Shown here: positions 9,201-16,134 of the stretch, one piece after another
Layout of the letters: each line of letters opens with the position of its first letter
How positions within the stretch are numbered: position 1 is the first letter of the stretch
NCBI GenBank assembly: GCA_964496575.1
Contig: CAZCAC010000166.1
Span: 1 to 16,655 of the forward strand
Length of the DNA stretch: 16,655 bases
From: CAZCAC01 sp964496575
Lineage (GTDB): Bacteria > Planctomycetota > UBA1135 > GCA-002686595
Direction: 5' to 3'
Notes under the pieces: generated by a model
What the model saw: only the letters and a program-made list of their open reading frames with translations
The model's database searches: none
What the model was told of the DNA's origin: nothing
Made by a program: the position numbers and the translations under genes

Positions 9201-9984
9201 GGGGGCTCCCGAGCTCTTCCTCGACGGCACCGCGCGCCACCACCCGATGGGCATCGTGCCGGCCGCGGACAACGGCGCCCGCGTCGTGATCGTCAAGCCG
9301 GACGGCGTCGAAGCGCGCCGGATCGCGTTCGCCTCGGCGACGGAGAACCGCATCGACAACGCGTTCCGTGTCACCGTGAAGGACGTCGAGGATATCCGGG
9401 TCGAGCTGAGCCAGCGTGGTCGCGGCCAGTACGATCCCAGCCTGCGCCGGCGCTACAGCGGCAGCGACGAGGAGCGAGCCGAACGGGCCGAGCGCGAGAT
9501 GTCCGGCCTGTTCGGAGCGCTCTCCGGCGGGGTGGACGTGAGCTTCACAGACCTGGAGGACCTCTCCGCCGCGGTCGAGGTGCGCTTCACCGTCTCGCCC
9601 GAGCGGCTGGTGCGGCCGAACACGCGGGGCTACGAGCTGCCGCGAGTCTTCGACAAGGGCCAGCTGATGCGCGGGCTCGCGCGCGAGACCGAGCGCTCCA
9701 CCGACCTGCTTCGGTCCACTCCCTTCAGCAAGGAGACGACGATCGAGTACATCCTCCCGCCGGGTCACGCGGTCGGCGACCTGCCACCCCCCTTGCGAAT
9801 CGATGGCGAGGACCTGGGTTACGCCTGGGAAGCCGAGGTCACCGAGACGGGCGTGCGCATCCGCGAGCTCCTCGAGCTGAAGACCCATCGCATTCCCGCC
9901 GAACGCTACACGGAGCTGCGCGAGGCGTGCCGGCAGGTCGACGCCGTTCAGGAGAGCTTCCTGCAAGTGGAGGTGAAGCCGTGA
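6229..9984 (+). CDS. exported TPR / DUF3857 / transglutaminase-like protein, triad intact
   Basis: This 1251-residue protein probably acts in the cell envelope. It opens with a short hydrophobic signal-like segment (MLLSICLASLASFAPL). A jelly-roll-like domain follows (about 133-290; IGPFDN, then EVRVWLNGK and GWNELTLKV). Next come TPR-like helical repeats (about 310-650), a DUF3857 beta domain (about 665-805), a transglutaminase core (about 895-1010) and a beta-rich C-terminal region. The core shows the expected triad: Cys938 in GDCKDKA, His982 in NHCIAYV and Asp999 in FLDGTA. It may cleave or crosslink peptide bonds, but the substrate is unknown. The GTG start has GAGG at 6219-6222 and gives the signal segment; the next in-frame Met would remove it. 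The stop overlaps the next gene by 4 bp. Confidence 0.88.
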   Translation: MLLSICLASLASFAPLTQDPVAELRAGEHAAFELWVNEDLPAAMRTAAAATREAAERLAALPDPDSSEAAELADEIEFTLIQLSRWSEAANNLGVLRELLDGVAIDPYHGAAFAALAWLRKDCPETLALLLDWQFIGPFDNERGGGMKRRTPPESEPDSELTHSGKVREVSWRTLPLVEPTYGIVSLGTLVDPYDQVCVLARSWIESPAEGPVFLMLGADEEVRVWLNGKTVFDALGIHSLHEDAFCVPLELRAGWNELTLKVGGREKMPRLVASLVDVERGSPLRLVQTAELPEGVAAHELSRKRPPKARRDTTAVRPGVWSRVEALRAAGDSAEAEWRYSVLQYYFRSAAEKELPGREAAARAVELDPSDLRFLIQDAITLVERGSTSAERDVNPWLHAIDGILESFPDLPKPLLWRARHAWSGQRTVDRALELVDRVLEQRPDSIPALSLRARILAGIDQHSLARRVRKVILEHEDARFHPSRILSAIGVLPLNDPRRLPLYDQVIAANENYGTIKQRASRRRFATGDRSAESAFSLLDELLAADPWSINARVDVAELLLATDHPAEAQGVITRALIFAPEFARLHALRARACLQRGDTEGAVAALERELELDYSAADERRLLEHLRSLGAEPFHVAYQEPLEAILERHAAAEPLHDGDVSRELLLERKVAVVQPDGTAKRYRRHVQRVLNETGIRSLDRIPIRAWGGDQEVRVLVADVHRADGTVLRAPTGRGGRQGGMWVDLPPLEVGDVIDLEYRLDDLHPTFFGQYFGMNHRLSPDPSLPLYESEVVVIATEELPLVFHTRNFTGEPETRPLGDGQVEHRWRLEGWRPLHTESSMPPAAEVVPAVQASSYRSWEEFGSWWWNLIEAEITVSPEMSEKVAELTAGATTVEEKLRAIYDFVVTDIRYNAWEFGVHGYQPYSAPVIFSRGFGDCKDKAILLRALLSEVGVEAYPVLIRLAGRRAEEDHTLALVEHFNHCIAYVPEQEGAPELFLDGTARHHPMGIVPAADNGARVVIVKPDGVEARRIAFASATENRIDNAFRVTVKDVEDIRVELSQRGRGQYDPSLRRRYSGSDEERAERAEREMSGLFGALSGGVDVSFTDLEDLSAAVEVRFTVSPERLVRPNTRGYELPRVFDKGQLMRGLARETERSTDLLRSTPFSKETTIEYILPPGHAVGDLPPPLRIDGEDLGYAWEAEVTETGVRIRELLELKTHRIPAERYTELREACRQVDAVQESFLQVEVKP
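9969..9975 (+). promoter_or_regulatory. Shine-Dalgarno site of the second transglutaminase-like gene
   Basis: GGAGGTG lies 5 nt before GTG 9981, inside the end of the preceding gene. It decides the start in a reading frame that stays open far upstream. The GTGA overlap (start GTG 9981-9983, stop TGA 9982-9984) indicates coupled translation of the two paralogues. Confidence 0.6.
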
Positions 9985-12900
9985 TCGCCCACCTGTTGCT
10001 GAGTGTTCTCTGCCTCCCCGCGACCGGCCCGGAGGTGCTGACGCCGGAGCTCCTGGTCGATCACCCCGGGTTGCGGGAAGTAGCCTACGAGACCGTCCGC
10101 GAGGACTGGCTGTCCGCCCTCGAGGCCGAGCCGGGGTCCCCGCTCGCCTACTCCGCGTCGCTCCTGATCCGCGACGTCGGCGATCACTGCCACGCCGGAA
10201 TCGCGCCCGCGCGGCTGGAGGCGCTGGCCGGGCGCGTGGAGGACGCGGCGGCGTCGTTCATCCTGCGCGACGTCTTGCTGGGGGAGATCCGGGCCAGGAG
10301 CTTCTCCGCCGAGCCCTACCTGCCGGAGGGAGACCTGTTCGACGACTTCCTCGGCAGCTGGCACGTCCTCGGTCCGTACGGTCCGATGACCGAGGACTCC
10401 CCGCTGTACCGGCGAGATCCCGAGGCCCCCGAGAACCGGCTCACCAGGATCTACCCCGCGAGCGACGGCAAGTCCCTCACCTGGCGTGAGCTGCGGCGGC
10501 CCCGCCACCAGAGCTCCGTCCACCCGACCGCGCTGGTCTACCCGGACTCGGGCGGGGTCAGCTATCTCCTGACCTTCGTGAAGGCCTCGTCGGAGGAGGC
10601 GCTGCTGGAGGTCTCGAGCTTCGGGGCCTTCCAGGCCTTCTGGAACGGCACCCTTTGCATCGACTGCCGGCGCGACCTGGCCACGGAGCAGGTCTACCGC
10701 TTCACCGCCCCGGTCCGGCTCGGCGAGGGGTGGAACGCGCTCCTGATCCGCTTCCCCACCGCCGGGGCTCCGGACCTCGCCGCGCGACTCCTCGACCTCG
10801 AGGGTCGGCGGCTCGAGGTGGAAGAGGCGGAGTGGAACGGGCGCGACCTGCCCGAGTGGGCGGAGACCCCGCCGGCCCGCGTCGTCGCCCCGCCCCCGAC
10901 GCCCCCCGGCTCCTTCGAGGAAGTCCTCGGCATGCTGGTGGCGACGATCGAGCGGCGAGCGGACGAGGCCCTGGCGGTTCCCGAGCCGGCCGACGCCGCC
11001 GTGCTTCCGGCCTGGCTCCGGGCTCGCCACGACGCGCTGTCGCACAACGCGCACCTGCCGGCCGAGGTCGATCGCCGCCTGCAGATCGAGGTCGAGGAGC
11101 GGCTCGAGGAGTTCGGCATGACCTTCCCCTCGATCGAGCTCCACCGCGCCGATCGCCTGATCGGCGAGGACAAGCCCGATGAAGCGCTCGTGATCGCCGA
11201 CGCGCTCGTGACCGCCCATCCCGACGTCGTCCACTTCCGGTGGATGCGCGCCCGGTGCCTGCTGGCGCTCGATCCCTCGGGGGCCCTGGTGCGGTCGCAG
11301 CTCTTCGAGATCCTCGAGCGCTTCGGCGATCACGCGCCGACCTTGACTTGGCTGGGAAGAGACGCGGCCGACGCCGGCGACTGGGTCGGCGCCGTGGATC
11401 TCTACCAGCGCCTGCTCCGGGCGGAGGGGTTGCGGACGACCGGGCTCGACCGGGTGGTCGCCTGGCTCGCGCTGGATCACGAGGGGCTCGCCACCGAGGT
11501 GGAAGCGTGGCTCGAGGCGTGGCTCCGGGACTTCCCCGGCGACGAGTACGTCGAGGAGCTCCTGGTGGATCTCTGGTTCGAGCGCGGCGACAGGGACGCG
11601 CTCCGCGCGATGCTGGAGCAGGGCGTGCAGTCGGGACGCTTCCCGGTCGGCACCCGGCTGGGGCTCGCGCGCTCCTCGGTCCTGTACGGTCACGAGGAGG
11701 ATGTCGCCTCGCTCCTGCGCGAGGTCGTGGCCCTGGCGCCCGGTCGCCACGGCGCCCATCGGACCCTCGAGCTGCTCGGGGTGCCGGACGAGGCGGAGGA
11801 GTTCTTCCGCGAGTTTGCGCCCGACGTCGAGGCAGCGCGAGCGATGCCCGTATCCACGACCGATGCGTCCACGGCCCTCGTGCTCGACTCGGGGATGGTG
11901 TACATGCGCCCCGACGGGGCGAGCCGGTACCGCACGCACTCGATCACCCTGGCGCTCGACCGCACCGGCACCGAGCGGTTGCACGAGGAGCCCGCGCACG
12001 CGAACACCCGCGTCGCCCGCGTGCTCGACGCCGACGGCAAGGTCTTCGAGCCGATCCTCGTCGACGGAACCTGGGTGTGGCCCTCGCTCGATCCGGGAGA
12101 TGCCGTCGAGCAGGAGTACGACCAGTTCACCGAGAGCATGCCGGGGACCATCCCCTCGATCGGCGGGTGGTACTTCGCCTCGTTCGAGCAGCCCTTCATC
12201 TACAGCCGCTACGTCTTCTTCATGCCCGACGGGCTGGCCGGTGAGTGGCGGCAGGAGCGCTTCGAGGGAACGCACGAGGAGATCCCCTGGCGGGGAGGAA
12301 CCGTGCACGTCTTCCTGCACGAGAATCAGCCGCGCTACAAGGAGGAGCCCCTCCGGCCGCCGAACGACGAGACCTTGCCCTGGGTCCGTTACGGCGTCGA
12401 TCTCTCGCAGAGCGAGATCGTCGCCGACTACCGCCGGTACATCCGCTACCTGAGCGGCGTGGCCGCGGATCTGCGCGTCGAGCTCGAGCCGATCGTGGCC
12501 GCGACCGAGGGCACGACCCGCGAGCGCGCCGAGGCCCTCTTCGACGTCGTGACCGATCGGTTGCTCGAGTTCACCGAGGACGGGGACACGACCGACGTCT
12601 GGACGATGCGCCGGGGCGCCCCGACCGGACTCCTGGCGGCCCTCTTCACCATGGCCGGGATCGAGTACGACTGGGCGATCCTCGCGCCACCGACCGCCCC
12701 CGAGCTCGACCCTGACCCCGAGCCGGCGTTCATCGACCACGATCAGTTCGGTCTGCCGTGCCTGCGCCTCGCGACCGGCGAGGGGGAGGAGCCGCTCTGG
12801 GTCGTCGTGCCCCCCGGTGGGCGCGACCTCGCCTTCGGCAGCATCCCCGACGAGTTCGCGGGCGCGCGGGCCTTGATCCTCGGCGAGTCGGAGGAGGCGG

Positions 12901-13571
12901 AGTACGACGAGGTGCCGCGCACCGATCTCGCCGACTCCTGGGCCCTCGACCTGGACGTCGTCTATCGCCTCGACGCCGACGGCGAGACGACGGCGAGCGG
13001 GACCATCCGGGCCACGGGAGCGCGCGGCGCCTTCGCGCGGGAGCAGATCTCCCGGATCGAGCCGCAGCAGCGCTCGCAGGTGGCGCGCAACCTGGCCTCG
13101 TCGACGGTCCAGGGGCTCGATCTCGCCGAGTGGGAGTTCGTCGATCTGGACGGACGTGGCGCTCCGCTGGAGCTGAAGTTCACCGGCCGGCTCCCCGGCT
13201 TCGTCCAGGGCATGCCCCCGGACCAGAGCTGCCGACTGCGGTTGCCTCCGGTCAACCTGTCGACCTCCTTCGGACCCGCCGAGCGCGAGTGGCCGTTGTC
13301 CGTCCTCGCCACCAACCGCACCCGGGCGCGGATCCGCCTCGAGTGCGGGGAGGGGTGGAGCTACGAGTACGTGCCCGAGTCCTGCGTCGAGACGCGCAAC
13401 GGCTTCCGCTACGAGCTGGAGGTGAAGCGCGAAGAGAGCGCCCTGGAGGTCCTGCGCATCGTCGAGCTCCGGGGGCTGGTCCTCGAGCCGGCGCAGGTGC
13501 CGGAGTTCCTCACGCGCTGCAAGGAGTACGAGGACGCCGAGCAGCGGGAGGTGACGCTCCGGCGGCGTTGA
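9981..13571 (+). CDS. exported TPR / DUF3857 / degenerate transglutaminase-like protein
   Basis: This 1196-residue protein is a divergent paralogue of its upstream neighbour with the same order of parts. It has a hydrophobic N terminus (MIAHLLLSVLCLPATG), a jelly-roll-like domain (about 127-280; WHVLGPYG, FWNGTLC, GWNALLIRF), TPR-like repeats (about 350-620), a DUF3857 domain (about 634-790), a transglutaminase-like fold (about 830-960) and a beta-rich C terminus. The segment matching the catalytic Cys loop is MRRGAPTGLLAALF (876-889), where Arg or Gly replaces Cys. The His position appears to be Pro926 and no DGTA motif follows. It is therefore probably a pseudoenzyme, perhaps a scaffold or regulator of the first protein. 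The frame is open upstream to 8724, but that part lies inside the previous gene and is not coding. Confidence 0.85.
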   Translation: MIAHLLLSVLCLPATGPEVLTPELLVDHPGLREVAYETVREDWLSALEAEPGSPLAYSASLLIRDVGDHCHAGIAPARLEALAGRVEDAAASFILRDVLLGEIRARSFSAEPYLPEGDLFDDFLGSWHVLGPYGPMTEDSPLYRRDPEAPENRLTRIYPASDGKSLTWRELRRPRHQSSVHPTALVYPDSGGVSYLLTFVKASSEEALLEVSSFGAFQAFWNGTLCIDCRRDLATEQVYRFTAPVRLGEGWNALLIRFPTAGAPDLAARLLDLEGRRLEVEEAEWNGRDLPEWAETPPARVVAPPPTPPGSFEEVLGMLVATIERRADEALAVPEPADAAVLPAWLRARHDALSHNAHLPAEVDRRLQIEVEERLEEFGMTFPSIELHRADRLIGEDKPDEALVIADALVTAHPDVVHFRWMRARCLLALDPSGALVRSQLFEILERFGDHAPTLTWLGRDAADAGDWVGAVDLYQRLLRAEGLRTTGLDRVVAWLALDHEGLATEVEAWLEAWLRDFPGDEYVEELLVDLWFERGDRDALRAMLEQGVQSGRFPVGTRLGLARSSVLYGHEEDVASLLREVVALAPGRHGAHRTLELLGVPDEAEEFFREFAPDVEAARAMPVSTTDASTALVLDSGMVYMRPDGASRYRTHSITLALDRTGTERLHEEPAHANTRVARVLDADGKVFEPILVDGTWVWPSLDPGDAVEQEYDQFTESMPGTIPSIGGWYFASFEQPFIYSRYVFFMPDGLAGEWRQERFEGTHEEIPWRGGTVHVFLHENQPRYKEEPLRPPNDETLPWVRYGVDLSQSEIVADYRRYIRYLSGVAADLRVELEPIVAATEGTTRERAEALFDVVTDRLLEFTEDGDTTDVWTMRRGAPTGLLAALFTMAGIEYDWAILAPPTAPELDPDPEPAFIDHDQFGLPCLRLATGEGEEPLWVVVPPGGRDLAFGSIPDEFAGARALILGESEEAEYDEVPRTDLADSWALDLDVVYRLDADGETTASGTIRATGARGAFAREQISRIEPQQRSQVARNLASSTVQGLDLAEWEFVDLDGRGAPLELKFTGRLPGFVQGMPPDQSCRLRLPPVNLSTSFGPAEREWPLSVLATNRTRARIRLECGEGWSYEYVPESCVETRNGFRYELEVKREESALEVLRIVELRGLVLEPAQVPEFLTRCKEYEDAEQREVTLRRR

Positions 13572-13602
13572 GACCGTTCGGACCCAGGTGACAGCAGAGC
13601 CC

Positions 13603-13977
13603 ATGAGCCATCCTGTCGACGAATTCGATGACCCCGAGGATCTCGGCGCCGAGGAGCCCGGGTATCCGGAGAAGAGCCAGGCCACCTTCGCACAGGCCCT
13701 GGGAATCGGCTCGCTCGTCTGTGCCGTGGTGGCGCCCTGTTTCTGCGCCCCGCTAGTACTCGTCGCGCTCCTCGCCGGGATCGGGGCGTGGGTGGCGGCG
13801 TACAGGGAGCTCGGAGCGATCGCGGAGGGGAGGATCGATCCCTCGAACGAGACCACGGCGATCATCGGCAAGGTCTGCGGGATCATCGGTGTCGTCCTGT
13901 CGATCATCCTCGGCGGACTCGTGATCCTGGGATTCACCACCCTGCTGTTCTCGGACGTCCTGGTCCCGGGGGACTGA
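13603..13977 (+). CDS. small membrane protein, DUF4190-like
   Basis: This protein of about 124 residues has an acidic, Pro-containing cytoplasmic-type N terminus (residues 1-30) and two hydrophobic segments (about 31-66 and 86-115). Between them lies a short polar loop (YRELGAIAEGRIDPSNETT). The layout, with Gly-rich helices and an RxELxxIxxG-like loop, resembles DUF4190 membrane proteins, whose role is unknown. Start choice is uncertain: ATG 13603 is preferred, while GTG 13588 would add five residues, and neither has a strong ribosome site. It begins 31 nt after the degenerate transglutaminase gene with no promoter visible between them, so it is probably the last gene of that operon. Confidence 0.75.
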   Translation: MSHPVDEFDDPEDLGAEEPGYPEKSQATFAQALGIGSLVCAVVAPCFCAPLVLVALLAGIGAWVAAYRELGAIAEGRIDPSNETTAIIGKVCGIIGVVLSIILGGLVILGFTTLLFSDVLVPGD

Positions 13978-14086
13978 GTCGACATCGAGCGGCGGGTGGC
14001 CGTGCCCGGCTACAGTGAGGCATCCAGGGATCGCTCCGATCCGGGCGGCACGGAGAGCGAAATCCCCCTTGCATCCCCCCAGAGGA

Positions 14087-14096
14087 GGGCTATCCT
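14087..14096 (+). promoter_or_regulatory. candidate -10 element upstream of the propeller gene
   Basis: GGGCTATCCT contains TATCCT (14091-14096), which ends 47 nt before ATG 14144. It is the third instance of the GGGYTANNNT pattern. A second TANNNT, TACAGT at 14011-14016, is farther away and preceded by CCGGC, so it is less likely. Confidence 0.35.
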
Positions 14097-14117
14097 GAAT
14101 CGGTAGATTCTCTAGTA

Positions 14118-14133
14118 ATTTCCCCAGGGAAAT
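14118..14133 (+). promoter_or_regulatory. perfect 16-bp palindrome, possible operator or leader hairpin
   Basis: ATTTCCC-CA-GGGAAAT is a perfect 7-bp inverted repeat with a 2-nt centre. It touches the Shine-Dalgarno GGAG at 14134-14137 and lies just after the candidate -10 element. As DNA it could be an operator for a dimeric repressor. As RNA the 2-nt loop would open the stem ends, giving a weaker hairpin next to the ribosome site. Confidence 0.4.
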
Positions 14134-14137
14134 GGAG
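14134..14137 (+). promoter_or_regulatory. Shine-Dalgarno site fixing the propeller start at 14144
   Basis: GGAG lies 6 nt before ATG 14144. An upstream in-frame ATG at 14132 overlaps this site and has no well-spaced ribosome site of its own. Starting at 14144 also gives a clean signal peptide. Confidence 0.5.
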
Positions 14138-14143
14138 CCAGCC

Positions 14144-15469
14144 ATGATCTCGAAGTGGAGCCCGCTAGCGGCCATCCTCACTCTCGCCCCCCTCGCCGGA
14201 GCCCAGGTGCAGCCGGGGGACCTCGTCGTCACCTACCCCGCTTACGACAACAGCACGGTCGAGCACTACGCCTACGACGGCACCGTCAGCGGGGTCCTCG
14301 CCCCGGGGATCGACGACAGCAACTGGATCGCCTCGGCGATCATGCCCGACGGCCGGTGGGCGGTGAACGTCAATGACTTCAGCGCACCGGAGGTCCGTTT
14401 CTACCACCCCGACGGGAGCTTCCACGACTTCTTCCCGTACATGTACGCGACCCTCACCGAGGATCTCGACGTCTTCTCCGACTCGATCCTAGCCATCTGT
14501 TCCCGGGACGAGGGCGTGCTCCTCTTCGACGACCAGGGCAACTCGGTCGGGGTGCTCGCGCCGGCGGGGATGACTTATCCCTTCGGTTGCTTCGTCACCC
14601 CGGACGACACGATCTGGGTCGCCGACCTCCAGGACTTTCCGTTGGGCGACGTCGGCCGGATCTTCCACCTCGACCGGCAGGGGACGGTGCTGAACCAGTT
14701 CGACACTCCGTTCCACCCCTCCGACGTCGTCGAGGCCTTCGACGGCACGCTCTGGATCTCCGACTACGACGGGACGATCGCTCACTACCAGGTCGACGGC
14801 ACGCTGATCACCCAGTTCCCCGCGGTGATCGATTCCGGTTCGAAGACGCTCTGGTCGCTGGCGGTCGGGGACGACGGGCTCGTCTGGGCGACGGGGCACT
14901 ACGACTCGATGGTCCGCGCCTACGCGGTCGACGGCACGGTGGTCACCGAGTTCGACACCGCCAGCCCTGGACACTCGACCTTCACCTTCACCGTTCCCGG
15001 CGCCAGCTGGGCGGTACCTTACTGTCTCGGCGATGGCACGACCGGCTTCTGCCCCTGCGGGAACGAGGCCGGACCCGGTGAGGGGTGCATGAACTCCACC
15101 GGCTCGGGCGCCACCCTCGCCGCACTCGGCTCCACCGACCTGGCGGTCGATTCCCTCTCCTTCACCGCGCTGGGGATGATCCCCGGTCAGTCCGCGCTCC
15201 TGTTCGTCGCCAACAACCAGCTGAACGGCGGCGCCGGTCTGCCCTTCGGCGACGGGCTGCGCTGCGCAGGTGGTGGGCTGGTTCGCCTCGGCGTCGAGAT
15301 GCCGAACCCCGCGGGTGGGGCGGGCTGGGGCCCGGGGCTGGCCGCCAAGGGGGGCTGGAGCGCCGGCGATACGCGCTACTTCCAGGTCTGGTACCGCGAT
15401 CCGAGCATCGGGCCGTGCAATGGCGACTTCAACCTCACCCATGGGCTGGAGGTGGTCTTCCAGCCGTAG
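14144..15469 (+). CDS. secreted beta-propeller protein with planctomycete-type C-terminal domain
   Basis: This 441-residue protein starts with a Sec signal peptide (MISKWSPLAAILTLAPLAGA, probably cleaved before Gln21). Residues of about 25-295 contain repeated units with a x-DG-x turn and a later W-[AV]-x strand, such as YDGTV...GRWAVN, DQGNS...TIWVAD, RQGTV...TLWISD and VDGTL...LVWATG. That fits an NHL/SMP-30-like propeller of five or six blades. The last 140 residues form a separate domain with CPCGN (303-307), GC, FGDGLRCAGG, GDTRYFQVWYRDP and a terminal GLEVVFQP. I recognise it from many exported planctomycete proteins, where its role (attachment or sorting?) is not settled. No enzymatic site is evident. 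It appears to be a single-gene unit. Confidence 0.82.
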   Translation: MISKWSPLAAILTLAPLAGAQVQPGDLVVTYPAYDNSTVEHYAYDGTVSGVLAPGIDDSNWIASAIMPDGRWAVNVNDFSAPEVRFYHPDGSFHDFFPYMYATLTEDLDVFSDSILAICSRDEGVLLFDDQGNSVGVLAPAGMTYPFGCFVTPDDTIWVADLQDFPLGDVGRIFHLDRQGTVLNQFDTPFHPSDVVEAFDGTLWISDYDGTIAHYQVDGTLITQFPAVIDSGSKTLWSLAVGDDGLVWATGHYDSMVRAYAVDGTVVTEFDTASPGHSTFTFTVPGASWAVPYCLGDGTTGFCPCGNEAGPGEGCMNSTGSGATLAALGSTDLAVDSLSFTALGMIPGQSALLFVANNQLNGGAGLPFGDGLRCAGGGLVRLGVEMPNPAGGAGWGPGLAAKGGWSAGDTRYFQVWYRDPSIGPCNGDFNLTHGLEVVFQP

Positions 15470-15519
15470 AGTGCTCGGGGGCTTCGGGGACGGCCGCCTT
15501 GCGGTTCGGTCAGCCAGAT

Positions 15520-15537
15520 AACCACAAAGGCACAGAG
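15520..15537 (+). repeat. CACAAAGGCACAGAG-type intergenic element, single copy
   Basis: The sequence AACCACAAAGGCACAGAG stands out as AC/AG-rich in a GC-rich background. It resembles the dispersed CCACAGAGGCACAGAG-like intergenic motif that I recall from several environmental genomes. It lies just upstream of the DUF123 gene, and GAG within it is the only hint of a ribosome site there. Only one copy is in the window, so its repeat nature is unproven. Confidence 0.25.
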
Positions 15538-15543
15538 CCCCCG

Positions 15544-16032
15544 ATGGACGCCCCCGACCTCGCTCAGCCCGGTACCTACGCTCTCCTCTTCCACTGCCCA
15601 CGGGCGGTACGGAGCGTGACGATCGGAGCCCTGGGGACCTTCTCACTGCAGCGCGCCTCTCTCCTCTACATCGGCAGCGCCTTCGGACCCGGGGGGGTCG
15701 GCGGTCGGCTGAGGCACCACCTTCGACCCGTGGCCAGGCCGCGCTGGCACGTCGATTACCTCCGCCCGCACATCGCGCTGAAAGGGGTCTGGTGGGCAGC
15801 GGGCGCCCGTGAGCTGGAGCATCGCTGGGCCGCGGCGCTCACCCGCCGGCCGGAGTGGTCCACGCCGGTGCCCGGACTCGGCGCCTCCGACTGCCGCTGC
15901 GAGGCCCACCTCTTCGCGACCGTGCGGAGGCCGCGAGGGGAGGAGGTGCGCGAGGCACTCGCGGCCGCGTGCGCCCCCGCGGCGCTGCACCACGCCGCTC
16001 CGGCGGCCCTGCGCCAGCTCCTGCAGGGCTGA
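15544..16032 (+). CDS. DUF123 (GIY-YIG-like) domain protein
   Basis: This 162-residue protein matches DUF123, a GIY-YIG-related nuclease-like domain found alone or fused to endonuclease III in archaea and bacteria. GTYALLF (10-16) and LLYIGSAFGPGG (40-51) correspond to the two strands of the GIY-YIG core. RLRHHL (55-60) and WHVDYLR (68-74) are the conserved basic and His motifs. SDCRCEAHLF (115-124) is the C-terminal Cys/His motif. A DNA-related role is likely, but nuclease activity is not proven for the family. ATG 15544 begins just before the conserved G-T-Y motif; the frame is open upstream, but that part overlaps the propeller gene. No endonuclease III partner lies nearby. Confidence 0.85.
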   Translation: MDAPDLAQPGTYALLFHCPRAVRSVTIGALGTFSLQRASLLYIGSAFGPGGVGGRLRHHLRPVARPRWHVDYLRPHIALKGVWWAAGARELEHRWAAALTRRPEWSTPVPGLGASDCRCEAHLFATVRRPRGEEVREALAAACAPAALHHAAPAALRQLLQG

Positions 16033-16134
16033 TCGATAAGCTCGGCTACGCGATTGGCGCAGGGCGTATGTGCCCAGGAATCGATGCGTCCGTCGTAGAA
16101 CCCGGCCTCGCCCCCGGGCGAGCCCGAGTCTGCC
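16033..16134 (+). other. short intergenic region
   Basis: No gene, clear promoter or hairpin is seen in these 102 bases. TAGAAC near 16095 is a poor -10 match. The downstream membrane protein could be read through from the DUF123 gene. Confidence 0.3.

Larger units (their letters stand above)
13978..14143 (+). other. intergenic leader region of the propeller gene
   Basis: This 166-bp gap has several short inverted repeats: GGATC-GCTCC-GATCC (14028-14042), GAATC-GGTA-GATTC (14097-14110) and a perfect 16-bp palindrome (14118-14133). It is more AT-rich toward the gene. The hairpins and the -10-like TATCCT suggest a structured leader or regulated promoter. No known riboswitch was recognised. Confidence 0.4.

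Noticed and set aside
6424..9966. A minus-strand open frame of about 1180 codons opposite the first transglutaminase gene
   Set aside because: It is an antisense shadow of GC-rich coding. Its product is low-complexity Arg/Glu/Leu/Gly-rich with no domain motif, while the + strand frame has a clear catalytic triad.
8724..9980. Upstream extension of the second transglutaminase-like frame
   Set aside because: The frame is open only because of high GC. The segment overlaps the catalytic core of the first gene and its translation is Arg/Gly-rich noise. GTG 9981 has GGAGGTG and a signal-like N terminus.
9981..10040. Lipoprotein signal peptide on the second transglutaminase-like protein
   Set aside because: The N-terminal Cys is preceded by SVL, which does not fit a lipobox (small residues expected at -1 and -2), so a Sec-type signal or anchor is more likely.
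9948..13985. A minus-strand open frame of about 1345 codons opposite the second transglutaminase gene
   Set aside because: Same reason: no recognisable domain, and it spans two plus-strand genes and their gap.
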